Below, piece by piece: positions 8,934 through 17,950 of a stretch of 64,000 bases of DNA. The DNA is taken from the NCBI GenBank assembly GCA_963703945.1, contig CAVPGM010000045.1, positions 162,785 through 226,784 of the forward strand, written 5' to 3'. A program made the position numbers and the translations under genes. Each line of letters begins with the position of its first letter. Position 1 is the stretch's first letter. Below the pieces are notes generated by a model. That model searched no databases and was not told where the DNA came from. It saw only the letters and a program-made list of their open reading frames with translations. Source of the stretch: JALORV01 sp963703945. GTDB lineage: Bacteria; Pseudomonadota; Gammaproteobacteria; Burkholderiales; Burkholderiaceae_F.

Positions 8934-10280
8934 ATGCATCCACGCGCACGAGTGGCCGTGGCGGGGGCATTGCTTGGTGCCGTCGCTCGCCCAGGCCACG
9001 GAAGTCCGGTTTGCCGGGCCCACGATAGCCGGCATTCCGGTCGAGTTCATCCTGTTCGCGATCACGCTCACCGGGGTGGCGCTGTTCCACCATCAGACGA
9101 TGCCGATCGCGGTCACCGGCGCCGCTGGTGATCGCGCTCTACAAGATCGCTTTCTCGCCGTTTCGCACCGGCGCCGGGTTCGGCGGGTTCTTCGTCCATC
9201 TCGGCCACGAGTGGGTGGTGCTGACCAATCTCGGCCTGCTGCTGCTCGGCTTCGCTCTGCTGGCGCGCTATTTCGAGGAGAGCCGCGTGCCGGCGGTGCT
9301 GCCGAAATACCTGCCCGCCGGGTGGCCGGGCGGCTTCGTGCTGCTGGCGCTCGTCTTCGTGCTGTCGAGCTTCCTCGACAACATCGCGGCGGCGATGATC
9401 GGCGGCGCGATCGCCGCCACCGTGTTCCGCGGCAAGGTGCATATCGGCTACCTGGCCGCCATCGTGGCCGCGTCGAACGCCGGCGGTGCGGGCAGCGTGG
9501 TCGGCGATACCACCACGACGATGATGTGGATCTCGGGGATTTCGCCGCTCGAAGTGCTCGAGGCCTTCATCGCGTCATTCGTCGCGCTGCTGATCTTCGG
9601 CTTCTTCGCGGCGCGCCAGCAGCACGCGCTGCAGCCGATCGAGCGCGAGTCGGCGGCAGGTGTGCATGTCGACTGGTGGAGCGTCGGCGTCGTGGCCTTC
9701 ATCCTCGGGGCCGCGGTCGCCGTCAACGTGCTGGTCAATCTGCATCTTCAGCGATGTCGCCGACCGCTTCCCGTTCATCGGCGTTGCGGTCTGGTCGGCC
9801 ATCTTCATCGGCGGCCACGTGCGCCGCCCCGACTGGCGGCTGATACCGGCCACGCTGAAGGGGACGATCTTCCTGCTCTCCCTCGTGCTGGCCGCTTCGA
9901 TGATGCCGGTCGAGGAACTGCCGCCGGCCTCGTGGCAGACCGCGCTGGGACTGGGTTTCGTGTCGGCCGTGTTCGACAACATTCCGCTGACCGCGCTCGC
10001 GATCAAGCAGGGCGGTTACGACTGGGGCTTCCTCGCCTTCGCGGTGGGCTTCGGCGGGTCGATGATCTGGTTCGGCTCGTCGGCGGGCGTGGCGCTGTCG
10101 AACATGTATTCACAGGCGCGTTCGGTCGGCCAGTGGCTGCGCCACGGCTGGCATGTGGCGGTCGCCTACGTCGTGGGCTACCTCGTGATGCTGTGGATGA
10201 TCGGATTTCACCCCGGCCCGCCGCCGAAGGGAAGTGCTGCCGACCCCGGCGGCCGTTCACCAATCAAGATGAGGTTCTGA
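8934..10280 (+). pseudogene. NhaD/citrate-transporter-type membrane permease, frame-broken
   Basis: A multi-spanning inner-membrane permease of the ion transporter superfamily (NhaD, citrate, ArsB-like). Key stretches are SSFLDNIAAAMIGG, NAGGAGSVVGDTTTTMMWISG (very like the NhaD core) and, in the second half, AVFDNIPLTALAI. Reading needs frame changes near 8,970, 9,120 and 9,745. Joined, the N-terminus becomes a signal-like segment ending PSLAQA. The frame breaks may be sequence errors, since conservation continues across each one. The substrate (sodium/proton, dicarboxylate) is not determinable here. Confidence 0.78.
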
Positions 10281-10281
10281 C

Positions 10282-11259
10282 GTGCAACGCATCGTCGTCT
10301 CCCGCCGCATCTTTCCCGCACTGGTCGACGAGCTGCGCAGCGAGTTCGATGTGCTGGCCAACCAGGACGACGTCAGCTGGAGCGCCGCCGAACTGGTCGC
10401 CGCCCTGGCTGGCGCCGACGGTGCCCTGCTCACCGCCGGCGACCGCGTCGACGAGGTTCTGCTTGCGCAGTGTCCTCGGCTGAAGGTCGTCGCCAACATC
10501 GCGGTCGGCTACAACAATCTCGACCTCGCCGCGTGCACGCGGCACGGCGTGCTGGCGACCAACACACCCGACGTGCTGAACGAAGCGACGGCGGACCATG
10601 CATGGGCGTTGCTGCTGGCTGCGGCGCGGCGCGTGGGCGAGTGCGAGCGTTGGCTGCGTGCCGGCCTGTGGAAGCGCTGGACGTTCGAGATGTTCATGGG
10701 CGCCGAAGTCAGCGGCACGACGCTCGGCGTCCTCGGCATGGGACGCATCGGGCGTGCCATCGCGCGGCGCGCCACCGGCTTTTCCATGCCGGTCATCTAT
10801 CACAACCGCACGCGGCTGGCGCCCGATCTCGAAGGCAGCGCGCGCTTTGTCGATCTCGCCGAACTGCTGCACGAGTCCGACCATCTGATGGTGGTCGTGC
10901 CGTACTCGCAGGCGACGCACCACCTGATCGATGCGGCGGCGCTGGCGCAGATGAAGCGCAGCGCGGTGCTGGTCAATATCTCGCGCGGCGGGGTGGTCGA
11001 CGATGCGGCGCTCGCCGCCGCCCTGCGCGAGGGCCGTCTGGCGGGAGCCGGTCTCGACGTCTTCGAGAACGAGCCGACACTGCATCCGGGCCTGCTCGAA
11101 CTCGAAAACATCGTCATGACCCCGCATGTCGCATCGAGCACGCGTGCGACCCGCTCGGCGATGGCCGCACTGGCCATCACCAACCTGCGCGCGGCGCTCG
11201 CGGGGCAGGTACCGCCTTCGTTGCTCAATCCCGACGCGCTGGCCCGGCGTCGAGCGTGA
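10282..11259 (+). CDS. D-isomer-specific 2-hydroxyacid dehydrogenase (glyoxylate/hydroxypyruvate reductase type)
   Basis: A 325-residue NAD(P)-dependent dehydrogenase starting at GTG 10,282, immediately after the permease stop. The nucleotide-binding motif GVLGMGRIGRAIA is near residue 155. The catalytic Arg (ISRGGVVDD), Glu (FENEPTLHPGL) and His (MTPHVASST) are visible. The family reduces glyoxylate, hydroxypyruvate or 2-ketogluconate, and the sequence does not decide which. Confidence 0.92.
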   Translation: MQRIVVSRRIFPALVDELRSEFDVLANQDDVSWSAAELVAALAGADGALLTAGDRVDEVLLAQCPRLKVVANIAVGYNNLDLAACTRHGVLATNTPDVLNEATADHAWALLLAAARRVGECERWLRAGLWKRWTFEMFMGAEVSGTTLGVLGMGRIGRAIARRATGFSMPVIYHNRTRLAPDLEGSARFVDLAELLHESDHLMVVVPYSQATHHLIDAAALAQMKRSAVLVNISRGGVVDDAALAAALREGRLAGAGLDVFENEPTLHPGLLELENIVMTPHVASSTRATRSAMAALAITNLRAALAGQVPPSLLNPDALARRRA

Positions 11260-11271
11260 TCGGGAGGTGTC

Positions 11272-11655
11272 ATGGCTGACATCAGGATGATCAAGTATCA
11301 CTCGCTGCCGATGCCGGCAGCGCGCGCGCTGGTGCAGCAAGCGGCGGACGACCTGGCCGAGGAATACGACCTCACAAGCCGCTGGGCCGGCAATACGCTG
11401 CACTTCAGCCGCAGTGGCGTGCAGGGCCATATGGAGGTGACCGGCTCGGAAATCCGGCTGGAGGTGACGCTGGGTTTCCTGCTGAGTATGTTCAAGGCGA
11501 AATTCGTCGAGAACATCGAGCACAACTTCGAGACACTGCTCACCAAGGCGCATGCCGCGCACCGTCCGGCCGCCAAGTCGAAGACGACGGCGCGTGACGG
11601 CGCGCGCACCAGGCCTGCCACCAAGGCAGCCAAGAAGACAGCGCGCAAGGGTTGA
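11272..11655 (+). CDS. Polyhydroxyalkanoic acid system family protein
   Basis: 127 residues. The first ~90 match the small PHA granule-associated family (MIKYHSLPMPAARAL, then RSGVQGHMEVTGSEIRLEVTLGFLLSMFK). The last ~35 residues are a Lys/Ala/Thr-rich basic tail resembling histone-like or phasin-linked DNA-binding tails. A GGAGG ribosome site precedes the ATG. Its function in other bacteria is not well defined. A wax ester synthase gene 2.4 kb downstream also points to carbon storage. Confidence 0.8.
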   Translation: MADIRMIKYHSLPMPAARALVQQAADDLAEEYDLTSRWAGNTLHFSRSGVQGHMEVTGSEIRLEVTLGFLLSMFKAKFVENIEHNFETLLTKAHAAHRPAAKSKTTARDGARTRPATKAAKKTARKG

Positions 11656-11697
11656 GCGATCACGCGTGAAATCCAGGCAACTGGCGAAAGGAATTCC

Positions 11698-13617
11698 GTG
11701 AGAAACGAGTCCGGCAGAACCCGAGGCGTGCACTCCAGCCGGTCCGGCCGTTCGCTCGCACCAGCGGTGTTCACGATCCTGGTGGCCGCCGGAAGCGCGG
11801 CGGGCCCGGCCCTGGCGGCCGATGCCAGCGCCCAGTGGGACCTGCGTGATCTTTACGCGAGCAACGAAGCTTGGTCGACGTCGTACCAGCGGACACGTGC
11901 GACGATCGATACGCTCGACCGCTACAAGGGCACGCTGGGCTCCAGTGCTGATGCCATGCTCGCTGCGCTGGTGGCGATCAGCGATGCGCGCCGTGAAACG
12001 GCGCGCCTGTATGCATACGCGTTCCTGCTGTCGGACGAAGACTTGCGCAACGCGTCGAATCTCGAGCGCCGACAGCAGGCTCAGTCACTGTTTACGCAGC
12101 TTGCCGAGAAGACTTCGTGGCTCGCCCCGGAAATCCAGGCCGTGGCCGATGCCAAGGTGCGCTCCTTCATCGGACAGTCACCCGCGCTGGCGCGCCGCTT
12201 CGATTTCTACCTGCTTGACACGCTGAGGTCCGCGCCGCATACGCTCGGGCTCGAAGCCGAAGGCGTGCTGGCCGCCACCGGCAATGTGCTGGCGCAGCCC
12301 AACAGTGTGTTCAAGCAACTGGTCGACGCCGAACTGCCGTATCCGACGATCGAGATTCGTGGCAGCAAGGTCCGCCTGACCCAGCCGGAGTACGAGAAGT
12401 ACCGCACTTCGGCCGACCGCGCGGAGCGTAAGGCCGTGTTCGACGCGTTCTGGGGCACGTTCCAGTCCTACCAGGGAACTCTGGGTGCAACGTTGACGAC
12501 GCAGGTGATGGGCGACGTGTTTTCCGCGCGTTCGCGCCGCTTCGACAACTCGCTGCAGCAGGCGCTGTTCGAGGACAACATGCCCGAGCGTGTGTACCGC
12601 ACGCTGGTGGCGCAGGCCAACGCCGGTCTGCCGACGCTGCACCGGTATCTGCGCCTGCGCAAGCAGCTGCTCGGCATCCAGGACGAGCTGGCGTACTACG
12701 ACAACTACCCGTCGCTCTTCAAGGTTGCGGAGCCGCCGCACTTCACGCTCGAGGAATCGCAGAAGATCACGCTGGCCGCGCTGGCACCGATGGGTGACGA
12801 GTATCTCGCGCTGCTGAAACGCGGCTTCACCTCGCGCTGGACCGATCCGTATCCACGCACCGGCAAGGCCGCCGGAGCCTACGTGGTCGGTTCGGCCTAC
12901 GACGTGCATCCCTACGTGCTGCTCAACCATAACGACGACTTCGAGTCGCTGACCACCGTGGCGCACGAGTGGGGGCACGCGGTGCATTCGCTGCTCGCCA
13001 ACGCGAACCAGCCGTACGAGAAGGCCGCCTATTCGACCTTCATTGCCGAATCCGCGTCGATCACCAACGAGATGCTGCTGGGAGACTACCTGGTGCGAAA
13101 CGCGGGCAGCCGCGAGCAGAAGCTCTTCTACCTCGGCGAGCAGCTCGAGCTGATCCGGCAGACCTTCTTCCGCCAGGTGATGTTCGCCGAGTTCCAGCTG
13201 ACGATGCACGAGCTGCGCGAGAAGGAGCAGCCGCTGTCCGGCGCGACGCTGACCGAGAAGTACTGCGGGCTGCTACGGCGCTATTACGGCGAGGCTCAGG
13301 GCGTGATGAAGATCGACCCGCTGTACTGCAACGAGTGGGCCTACGTTCCGCACTTCTACTACGGCTACTACGTATGGCAGTACGCGACGTCGATGGCAGG
13401 CGCCGCGCAGTTCGCCGACGACATGCAGGGCGCCAAGGGTGCCGCCGCACGCGACCGGTTCGTCGTCATGCTGAAGGCCGGCGGCTCGGACTACGCCTAC
13501 GAGCTGTACCGGCGCGCGGGTGTCGATCTCGGCGAACCGGCGCCCTATCAGGCTCTGGTGCGGCGCATGGACCGCATCATGGACGAAGTCGAGGCACTCG
13601 TCCGCGCGGGGCGCTGA
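11698..13617 (+). CDS. pepF: Exported M3 family oligoendopeptidase F
   Basis: A 639-residue zinc metallopeptidase. The zinc site is His423-Glu-Trp-Gly-His427 (HEWGH), with the downstream glutamate in the FIAESASITNE segment. The N-terminal ~40 residues have a hydrophobic core ending in GPALAADA, consistent with a signal peptide and periplasmic action, unlike the usual cytoplasmic PepF. GTG at 11,698 follows an AAGG ribosome site. It is a stand-alone gene, with no partner evident. Confidence 0.9.
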   Translation: MRNESGRTRGVHSSRSGRSLAPAVFTILVAAGSAAGPALAADASAQWDLRDLYASNEAWSTSYQRTRATIDTLDRYKGTLGSSADAMLAALVAISDARRETARLYAYAFLLSDEDLRNASNLERRQQAQSLFTQLAEKTSWLAPEIQAVADAKVRSFIGQSPALARRFDFYLLDTLRSAPHTLGLEAEGVLAATGNVLAQPNSVFKQLVDAELPYPTIEIRGSKVRLTQPEYEKYRTSADRAERKAVFDAFWGTFQSYQGTLGATLTTQVMGDVFSARSRRFDNSLQQALFEDNMPERVYRTLVAQANAGLPTLHRYLRLRKQLLGIQDELAYYDNYPSLFKVAEPPHFTLEESQKITLAALAPMGDEYLALLKRGFTSRWTDPYPRTGKAAGAYVVGSAYDVHPYVLLNHNDDFESLTTVAHEWGHAVHSLLANANQPYEKAAYSTFIAESASITNEMLLGDYLVRNAGSREQKLFYLGEQLELIRQTFFRQVMFAEFQLTMHELREKEQPLSGATLTEKYCGLLRRYYGEAQGVMKIDPLYCNEWAYVPHFYYGYYVWQYATSMAGAAQFADDMQGAKGAAARDRFVVMLKAGGSDYAYELYRRAGVDLGEPAPYQALVRRMDRIMDEVEALVRAGR

Positions 13618-13652
13618 ACGCGCCGGAATGAAGCGCTCGCTGGCGGGCCCGA

Positions 13653-13910
13653 TCAGCCCTTGAGTTCCTCGATCAGTGACACATACTGCTTCATCGCGTC
13701 GTTGCTCGACGTGCCCTTGATCTCGTTCCATGCGTCCCACTTCGCGCGCCCGACCATGTCGGTGAAGCCGGGCCGCTTGCCTTCCACGTCGCCGGCCGAC
13801 GCCTGCTTGTAGAGCGCGTAAAGCTTGAGCAGCGTCTGGTTGTCCGGCCGCTCGGGCAGGTTCTTGGAGTCGGTTACTGCCTGCTCGAATTTCGCCTTCA
13901 GGTCGCTCAC
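13653..13910 (-). CDS. Acyl-CoA-binding protein
   Basis: 85 residues covering the full four-helix ACBP fold. The diagnostic segments are LKLYALYKQASAGD and KWDAWNEIKG. It binds and buffers long-chain acyl-CoA in the cytoplasm. It faces away from the wax ester synthase gene 181 bp to its right, so the two probably share a divergent control region and serve the same acyl-CoA pool. ACBP is much more common in eukaryotes than in bacteria. Confidence 0.92.
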   Translation of the reverse strand: MSDLKAKFEQAVTDSKNLPERPDNQTLLKLYALYKQASAGDVEGKRPGFTDMVGRAKWDAWNEIKGTSSNDAMKQYVSLIEELKG

Positions 13911-14091
13911 GGTGTCTCCTTCGGTAATGGGGCGGACGCGAGATCCGGTGCGGGCGGGCTGTGTTCTGCGGTCGAGTCAGCCGCCCCGGGGGTTTGCGAG
14001 GATAGCGCGTCGTATCATAGTCAGCGACGCGCGCAGACCACGCGAAGACCAGCCGGCGCCGGCGAGCCGTCGGACGAATACGGGAGGCAGC

Positions 14092-15783
14092 ATGGGCAAG
14101 CGGGAGCGGATGTCGTCCATCGACACGGCCTGGCTGCGGATGGATTCGCAGGCCAACCTGATGATGATCGTCGGCGTCTACGAGTTCGACGGCAGCATCG
14201 AGTACGAACGCCTGCGCCATTTGTACGAGGAGCGCTTCCTGCCGCACGCACGTTTCCGCAGCCGCGTGGTGCAGGATGCCACCGGCTACTACTGGGAGCT
14301 CGACGACAACTTCGACCTCGACATGCATCTGGCGCGCACCGCGCTGCCGGGCAAGGGCACGACGGCGGATCTGAAACGGCTGGTCGGGCGACTGGCATCC
14401 ACCGCGCTCGACGCGAACAAGGCGTTGTGGCAGGTGCATCTGGTCGACAACTACAACGGCGGCCAGGCGCTGATCGTGCGCATCCACCACTGCATCGCCG
14501 ACGGCGTCGCGCTGATCGGCGTGCTGCTGGCGATGACCTCGGAGGACCCGACTGAAGACGGCACCGGGGCCACGAAAGAAGAATCGAAGGCGGAGTCTGC
14601 CCGTCTGGTCGGCAACTGGCTGCGCCCGCTCACCGATGCAGCGGTGCGGGCGATCGGAACCACCGGCGATGCGGCGGCCCGCGCTCTGCAGGCCTCCGCC
14701 GCGATGCTGGAACATCCTGATGCCGCAGGCGACATGGCGCGCGTCGCGGTGCAGGTGACCAAGGATCTGGCCGGCATTGCGCTGATGGACAACGATTCGG
14801 TCACGAGCCTCAAGGGTATGCCCTCGGGCTCCAAGGTGGTTGCCTGGAACGAGCCGTTGTCGCTCGATGACGTCAAGGCGGTTGGCAAGGCGCTCGGCTG
14901 CTCGGTCAACGACGTGCTGCTCGCGTGCGTGGCCGGTGCGATCCGCTCGTACCTCGAGCAGCAGGGCGAGGAGGTCGAGGGGATCGAACTGCGTGCGATG
15001 GTGCCCGTGAATCTGCGCGATCCGCGCAAGTGGAAGGACCTCGGCAACAAGTTCGGCCTGGTCCCGCTCCTGTTGCCGGTCGGCATTGCCAATCCGATCG
15101 CGCGCGTCTACGAAGTGCGGCGTCGGATGGATGAACTCAAGCAGGGCTACACGGCCGTGCTGTCGATGGGCATCCTTGCAGCTGTCGGATTTGCGCCGCG
15201 CGGGCTGCAGAAGCAGGCGCTCGATTTTCTCGCGAAGAAGGCAACCGCGGTGATGACCAACGTGCCGGGGCCGGAACGGCCGCTCTACATGGCCGGTGCG
15301 CAGGTGAAGCGCATGATGTTCTGGGTGCCGCAGTCGGGCAACGTCGGTATGGGCGTGTCGATACTCTCGTATGCCGGTGGCGTTCAGTTCGGCCTGATCA
15401 CGGACAAGCGCCTGTGCGAGGAACCGCAGCGGATCATCGACCGGTTCCAGCCCGAGTTCGAGAAGCTGGTGATGGCCCTGTGCATGCTGCCGTGGGAAGG
15501 TGCTGTCGACGCCGACGAGGCCGAAAACTGGATCTTTCCGCGCATCGAGCCGCGGCGGTCTGCGAATGAGAAAAAGGCGCGCAAGCGGCGTGCGGTCAGG
15601 CCGCGGGTCGAGGCCGCGGCGCCGGTTGCGGACACGGCCGCCGGGGAAAGCGCGGCGGGCGATGGGGCAGCCGCTACTTCGCCGCCAGCGTCGCACGCAG
15701 CGACGGGGTCCGGATCCGCGCAGCGACCGCCCGGACTACGGCGCCGCAAGTCGGCCTTCGCGAACGCGCGCCAGGTGACATGA
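14092..15783 (+). CDS. Wax ester synthase / diacylglycerol acyltransferase (WS/DGAT)
   Basis: 563 residues of the bifunctional bacterial acyltransferase family that makes wax esters or triacylglycerol from acyl-CoA. The catalytic HHxxxDG motif is His132-His133-Cys-Ile-Ala-Asp137-Gly138. The conserved ND motif (SVNDVLLA) and NVPGP motif (TNVPGPERPLYMAG) are also present. ATG 14,092 follows a GGGAGG ribosome site; in-frame codons upstream lack a ribosome site. The last ~90 residues are an Ala/Arg-rich extension beyond the usual family end. The stop overlaps the next ATG. Confidence 0.92.
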   Translation: MGKRERMSSIDTAWLRMDSQANLMMIVGVYEFDGSIEYERLRHLYEERFLPHARFRSRVVQDATGYYWELDDNFDLDMHLARTALPGKGTTADLKRLVGRLASTALDANKALWQVHLVDNYNGGQALIVRIHHCIADGVALIGVLLAMTSEDPTEDGTGATKEESKAESARLVGNWLRPLTDAAVRAIGTTGDAAARALQASAAMLEHPDAAGDMARVAVQVTKDLAGIALMDNDSVTSLKGMPSGSKVVAWNEPLSLDDVKAVGKALGCSVNDVLLACVAGAIRSYLEQQGEEVEGIELRAMVPVNLRDPRKWKDLGNKFGLVPLLLPVGIANPIARVYEVRRRMDELKQGYTAVLSMGILAAVGFAPRGLQKQALDFLAKKATAVMTNVPGPERPLYMAGAQVKRMMFWVPQSGNVGMGVSILSYAGGVQFGLITDKRLCEEPQRIIDRFQPEFEKLVMALCMLPWEGAVDADEAENWIFPRIEPRRSANEKKARKRRAVRPRVEAAAPVADTAAGESAAGDGAAATSPPASHAATGSGSAQRPPGLRRRKSAFANARQVT

Positions 15784-16511
15784 CGACGCAGGCGCTGTTC
15801 CGGAGCGACGCCTACCTCACGACCTGCGATGCAGTCGTCACCCGTGTGACGGATGACGGCGTTGAACTCGATCGCACGGTGTTCTACCCGCTCGGCGGCG
15901 GGCAGGCCGGCGATTGCGGCTGGCTGACAACGCCCGACGGGGCGCGCTGGACGGTCACCGATACCCGCAAGAGCCGGCGTGAAGACGCCACACCCGACGA
16001 TGCCTTGCACATGCTGGACGCGGGGGGCGACTGGCGCGCGCACCTGGTTCCCGGTGTGAAGGTGCGCGCCGAGATCGACTGGGAGCGGCGCCACCGGCAC
16101 ATGCGGTTTCATACGGCAACCCACCTGCTGTGCGCCGTCGTCGGGCAGCTGGTCGACGGCTGCAGCATCACGCGCGACTATGCCCGGCTCGATTTCGCGA
16201 TGACCGACCTGCTCGACAAGTCCGAGGTGCAGTCCGGGCTGGACCGCCTGATCGCTGCCGGGCACCCGGTATCGAGCGAGTGGATCACCGACGAGGAGAT
16301 GATCGCCAATCCGCAGCTCGTGAAGTCAATGAGCGTCAGTCCGCCGCTCGGCTTCGGGCGGGTCCGACTGCTGCGGGTGCAGGACGTCGATCTTCAGCCG
16401 TGCGGAGGAACGCATGTGCGCAATACCGCGGAAATCGGTGATGTCCGCGTCGCAAAGATCGAAAAGAAGAGCGCACGGACGCGGCGCGTCGTGCTCGAAT
16501 TCGGCGGTTGA
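15780..16511 (+). CDS. AlaX-type alanyl-tRNA editing protein
   Basis: 243 residues, a free-standing homologue of the AlaRS editing domain that hydrolyses mischarged Ser- or Gly-tRNA(Ala). The zinc ligands are His111 and His115 (HTATHLL), then Cys208 and His212 (CGGTH). FYPLGGGQAGDCG is the conserved N-terminal segment. There is no aminoacylation domain. Its 4-bp ATGA overlap with the acyltransferase gene suggests co-transcription but no evident functional link. Confidence 0.92.
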   Translation: MTTQALFRSDAYLTTCDAVVTRVTDDGVELDRTVFYPLGGGQAGDCGWLTTPDGARWTVTDTRKSRREDATPDDALHMLDAGGDWRAHLVPGVKVRAEIDWERRHRHMRFHTATHLLCAVVGQLVDGCSITRDYARLDFAMTDLLDKSEVQSGLDRLIAAGHPVSSEWITDEEMIANPQLVKSMSVSPPLGFGRVRLLRVQDVDLQPCGGTHVRNTAEIGDVRVAKIEKKSARTRRVVLEFGG

Positions 16512-16627
16512 AGCGCAACCGCGCGATGCGGGGGAACGGGGCCGGAGCTATCGTTGCCTGGGCGCGGTACTCAAGAGCGGGCGGCGCCGGTCGATAGCCG
16601 GGAATGAGGACTAGCGGGGGACAGACC

Positions 16628-17800
16628 ATGAAGATGCCGACGGGTTGGGCGATGGCCGTTTTCGCCACTGCGCTGCTGAACGCGCCACCGGCGACCGCAC
16701 AGGCGCCGTCTACGGCGACACTCAAGGCGGTCGTGGTGCTTGATGCGTCGGATGCGGCGAGCGACTTCCTGACCCTGGCGGTGGCCAATACCGGGCTGAG
16801 CAAGCTGGCCGGCACGCGGGCCATAGTACTGCCGCAGCGGGATCTGACCGACGCGATGCGATCGACGCGCACCGGCGAAAACGACATCATCATCGCGCCG
16901 CCGCACGTGATCGCGTCGGCGCTGGTCCACGGGTACGAGCTCGTCGCTTCCACCGGCCAGATATCCCGCTACGTGCTGGTCGGCAGCGGCAACACCAAGT
17001 CGCTGACGGACCTGAAGGGACGGCGCGCCTACTTCCCGCAGCAGGACTCTCTGCGCAGCTACGTCGCGCGCGGCCTGCTGGCCCAGGAAGGCATGACGAC
17101 AAGAACGCTGAACAAGGTGACGTACGGACAGACCAGCGGGGCCGGATTGCTCTCGGTGGCGGGTGGAGCGGCCGACGCGACGATCGCGCTCGAAAGCGAA
17201 TGGATCGAGTGGTCCAAGACGCAGAAATCCCCGGGCCAGGTGCTGGCCATCTCGCGCGCCATGCCCGGCGGACTCGGCGTGGCGGTGAAGAAGTCGCTGC
17301 CTGCGCCGGTCAAGACCGCGGTCGTGCAATGGGTCACGTCGCCCGACTTCGTGATCCCCGACGTGCCGCGTTTCCGGCCGACGAGCGACGCGGCGCCGTA
17401 CGAATATGTCGCCAGTCTGGGGATCTTCACGCCGACCGAACTCACCGGCGTCAAACGCGTCAGCGCGCGCGAGGCGCTCGACCTGGTCGGAAGCGGAGCC
17501 AAGTTGGTCGACGTGCGCACCGAAAAGGAATACATCGCGCGGCATGCGCGCGGATCGGTGAACCTGCCGTATGTCGAGAAGAGCCTGAAGGAGATCGACT
17601 ACGATTCGAAGAAGGACCAGTTCCCAGGGCTCGCGAGCCTGGGCAAGACCGACGCACTGGTCTTCTTCTGCAACGGTCCGGAATGCTGGAAGTCGTACAA
17701 GGCTTCGAAGACCGCGCGCGACGCCGGCTATACGCAGGTGTACTGGATGCGTGGTGGCATGCCCGAGTGGGTTGCTCTGAGCCTGCCCAGCGTGCCCTGA
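16628..17800 (+). CDS. Periplasmic PhnD-like binding domain fused to rhodanese domain
   Basis: 390 residues. A signal peptide ends near ATAQA. Residues ~30-270 look like the PhnD/phosphonate class of ABC substrate-binding proteins (DIIIAPPHVIASAL, LTDLKGRRAYFPQQ). Residues ~275-385 form a rhodanese domain with LVDVRTEKEYIARHARGSVNLPY and an active-site cysteine in FFCNGPECWKS. No ABC permease or ATPase is adjacent, so it may act as a sulfur-handling or sensory protein rather than in uptake. ATG 16,628 was chosen because it directly begins the signal peptide. Confidence 0.82.
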   Translation: MKMPTGWAMAVFATALLNAPPATAQAPSTATLKAVVVLDASDAASDFLTLAVANTGLSKLAGTRAIVLPQRDLTDAMRSTRTGENDIIIAPPHVIASALVHGYELVASTGQISRYVLVGSGNTKSLTDLKGRRAYFPQQDSLRSYVARGLLAQEGMTTRTLNKVTYGQTSGAGLLSVAGGAADATIALESEWIEWSKTQKSPGQVLAISRAMPGGLGVAVKKSLPAPVKTAVVQWVTSPDFVIPDVPRFRPTSDAAPYEYVASLGIFTPTELTGVKRVSAREALDLVGSGAKLVDVRTEKEYIARHARGSVNLPYVEKSLKEIDYDSKKDQFPGLASLGKTDALVFFCNGPECWKSYKASKTARDAGYTQVYWMRGGMPEWVALSLPSVP

Positions 17801-17950
17801 CGTTCCCCTGAATTCCGCCTCCGCCCCCGGTCGCAGCGTCCGGCCAGTGCGCTGACGCGCCTGCCTGCCGCAGCCAGCGTCGGCTCCACTTGCCGCGTGT
17901 GCCGTCAACCGTGCGAGACTAGAACGGTTCGCGCCGACGGGAGAACCACG

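Noticed and set aside
17801..17950. HutC operator upstream of hutU
   Set aside because: No clear palindrome resembling known HutC sites, and no hutC gene in the window.
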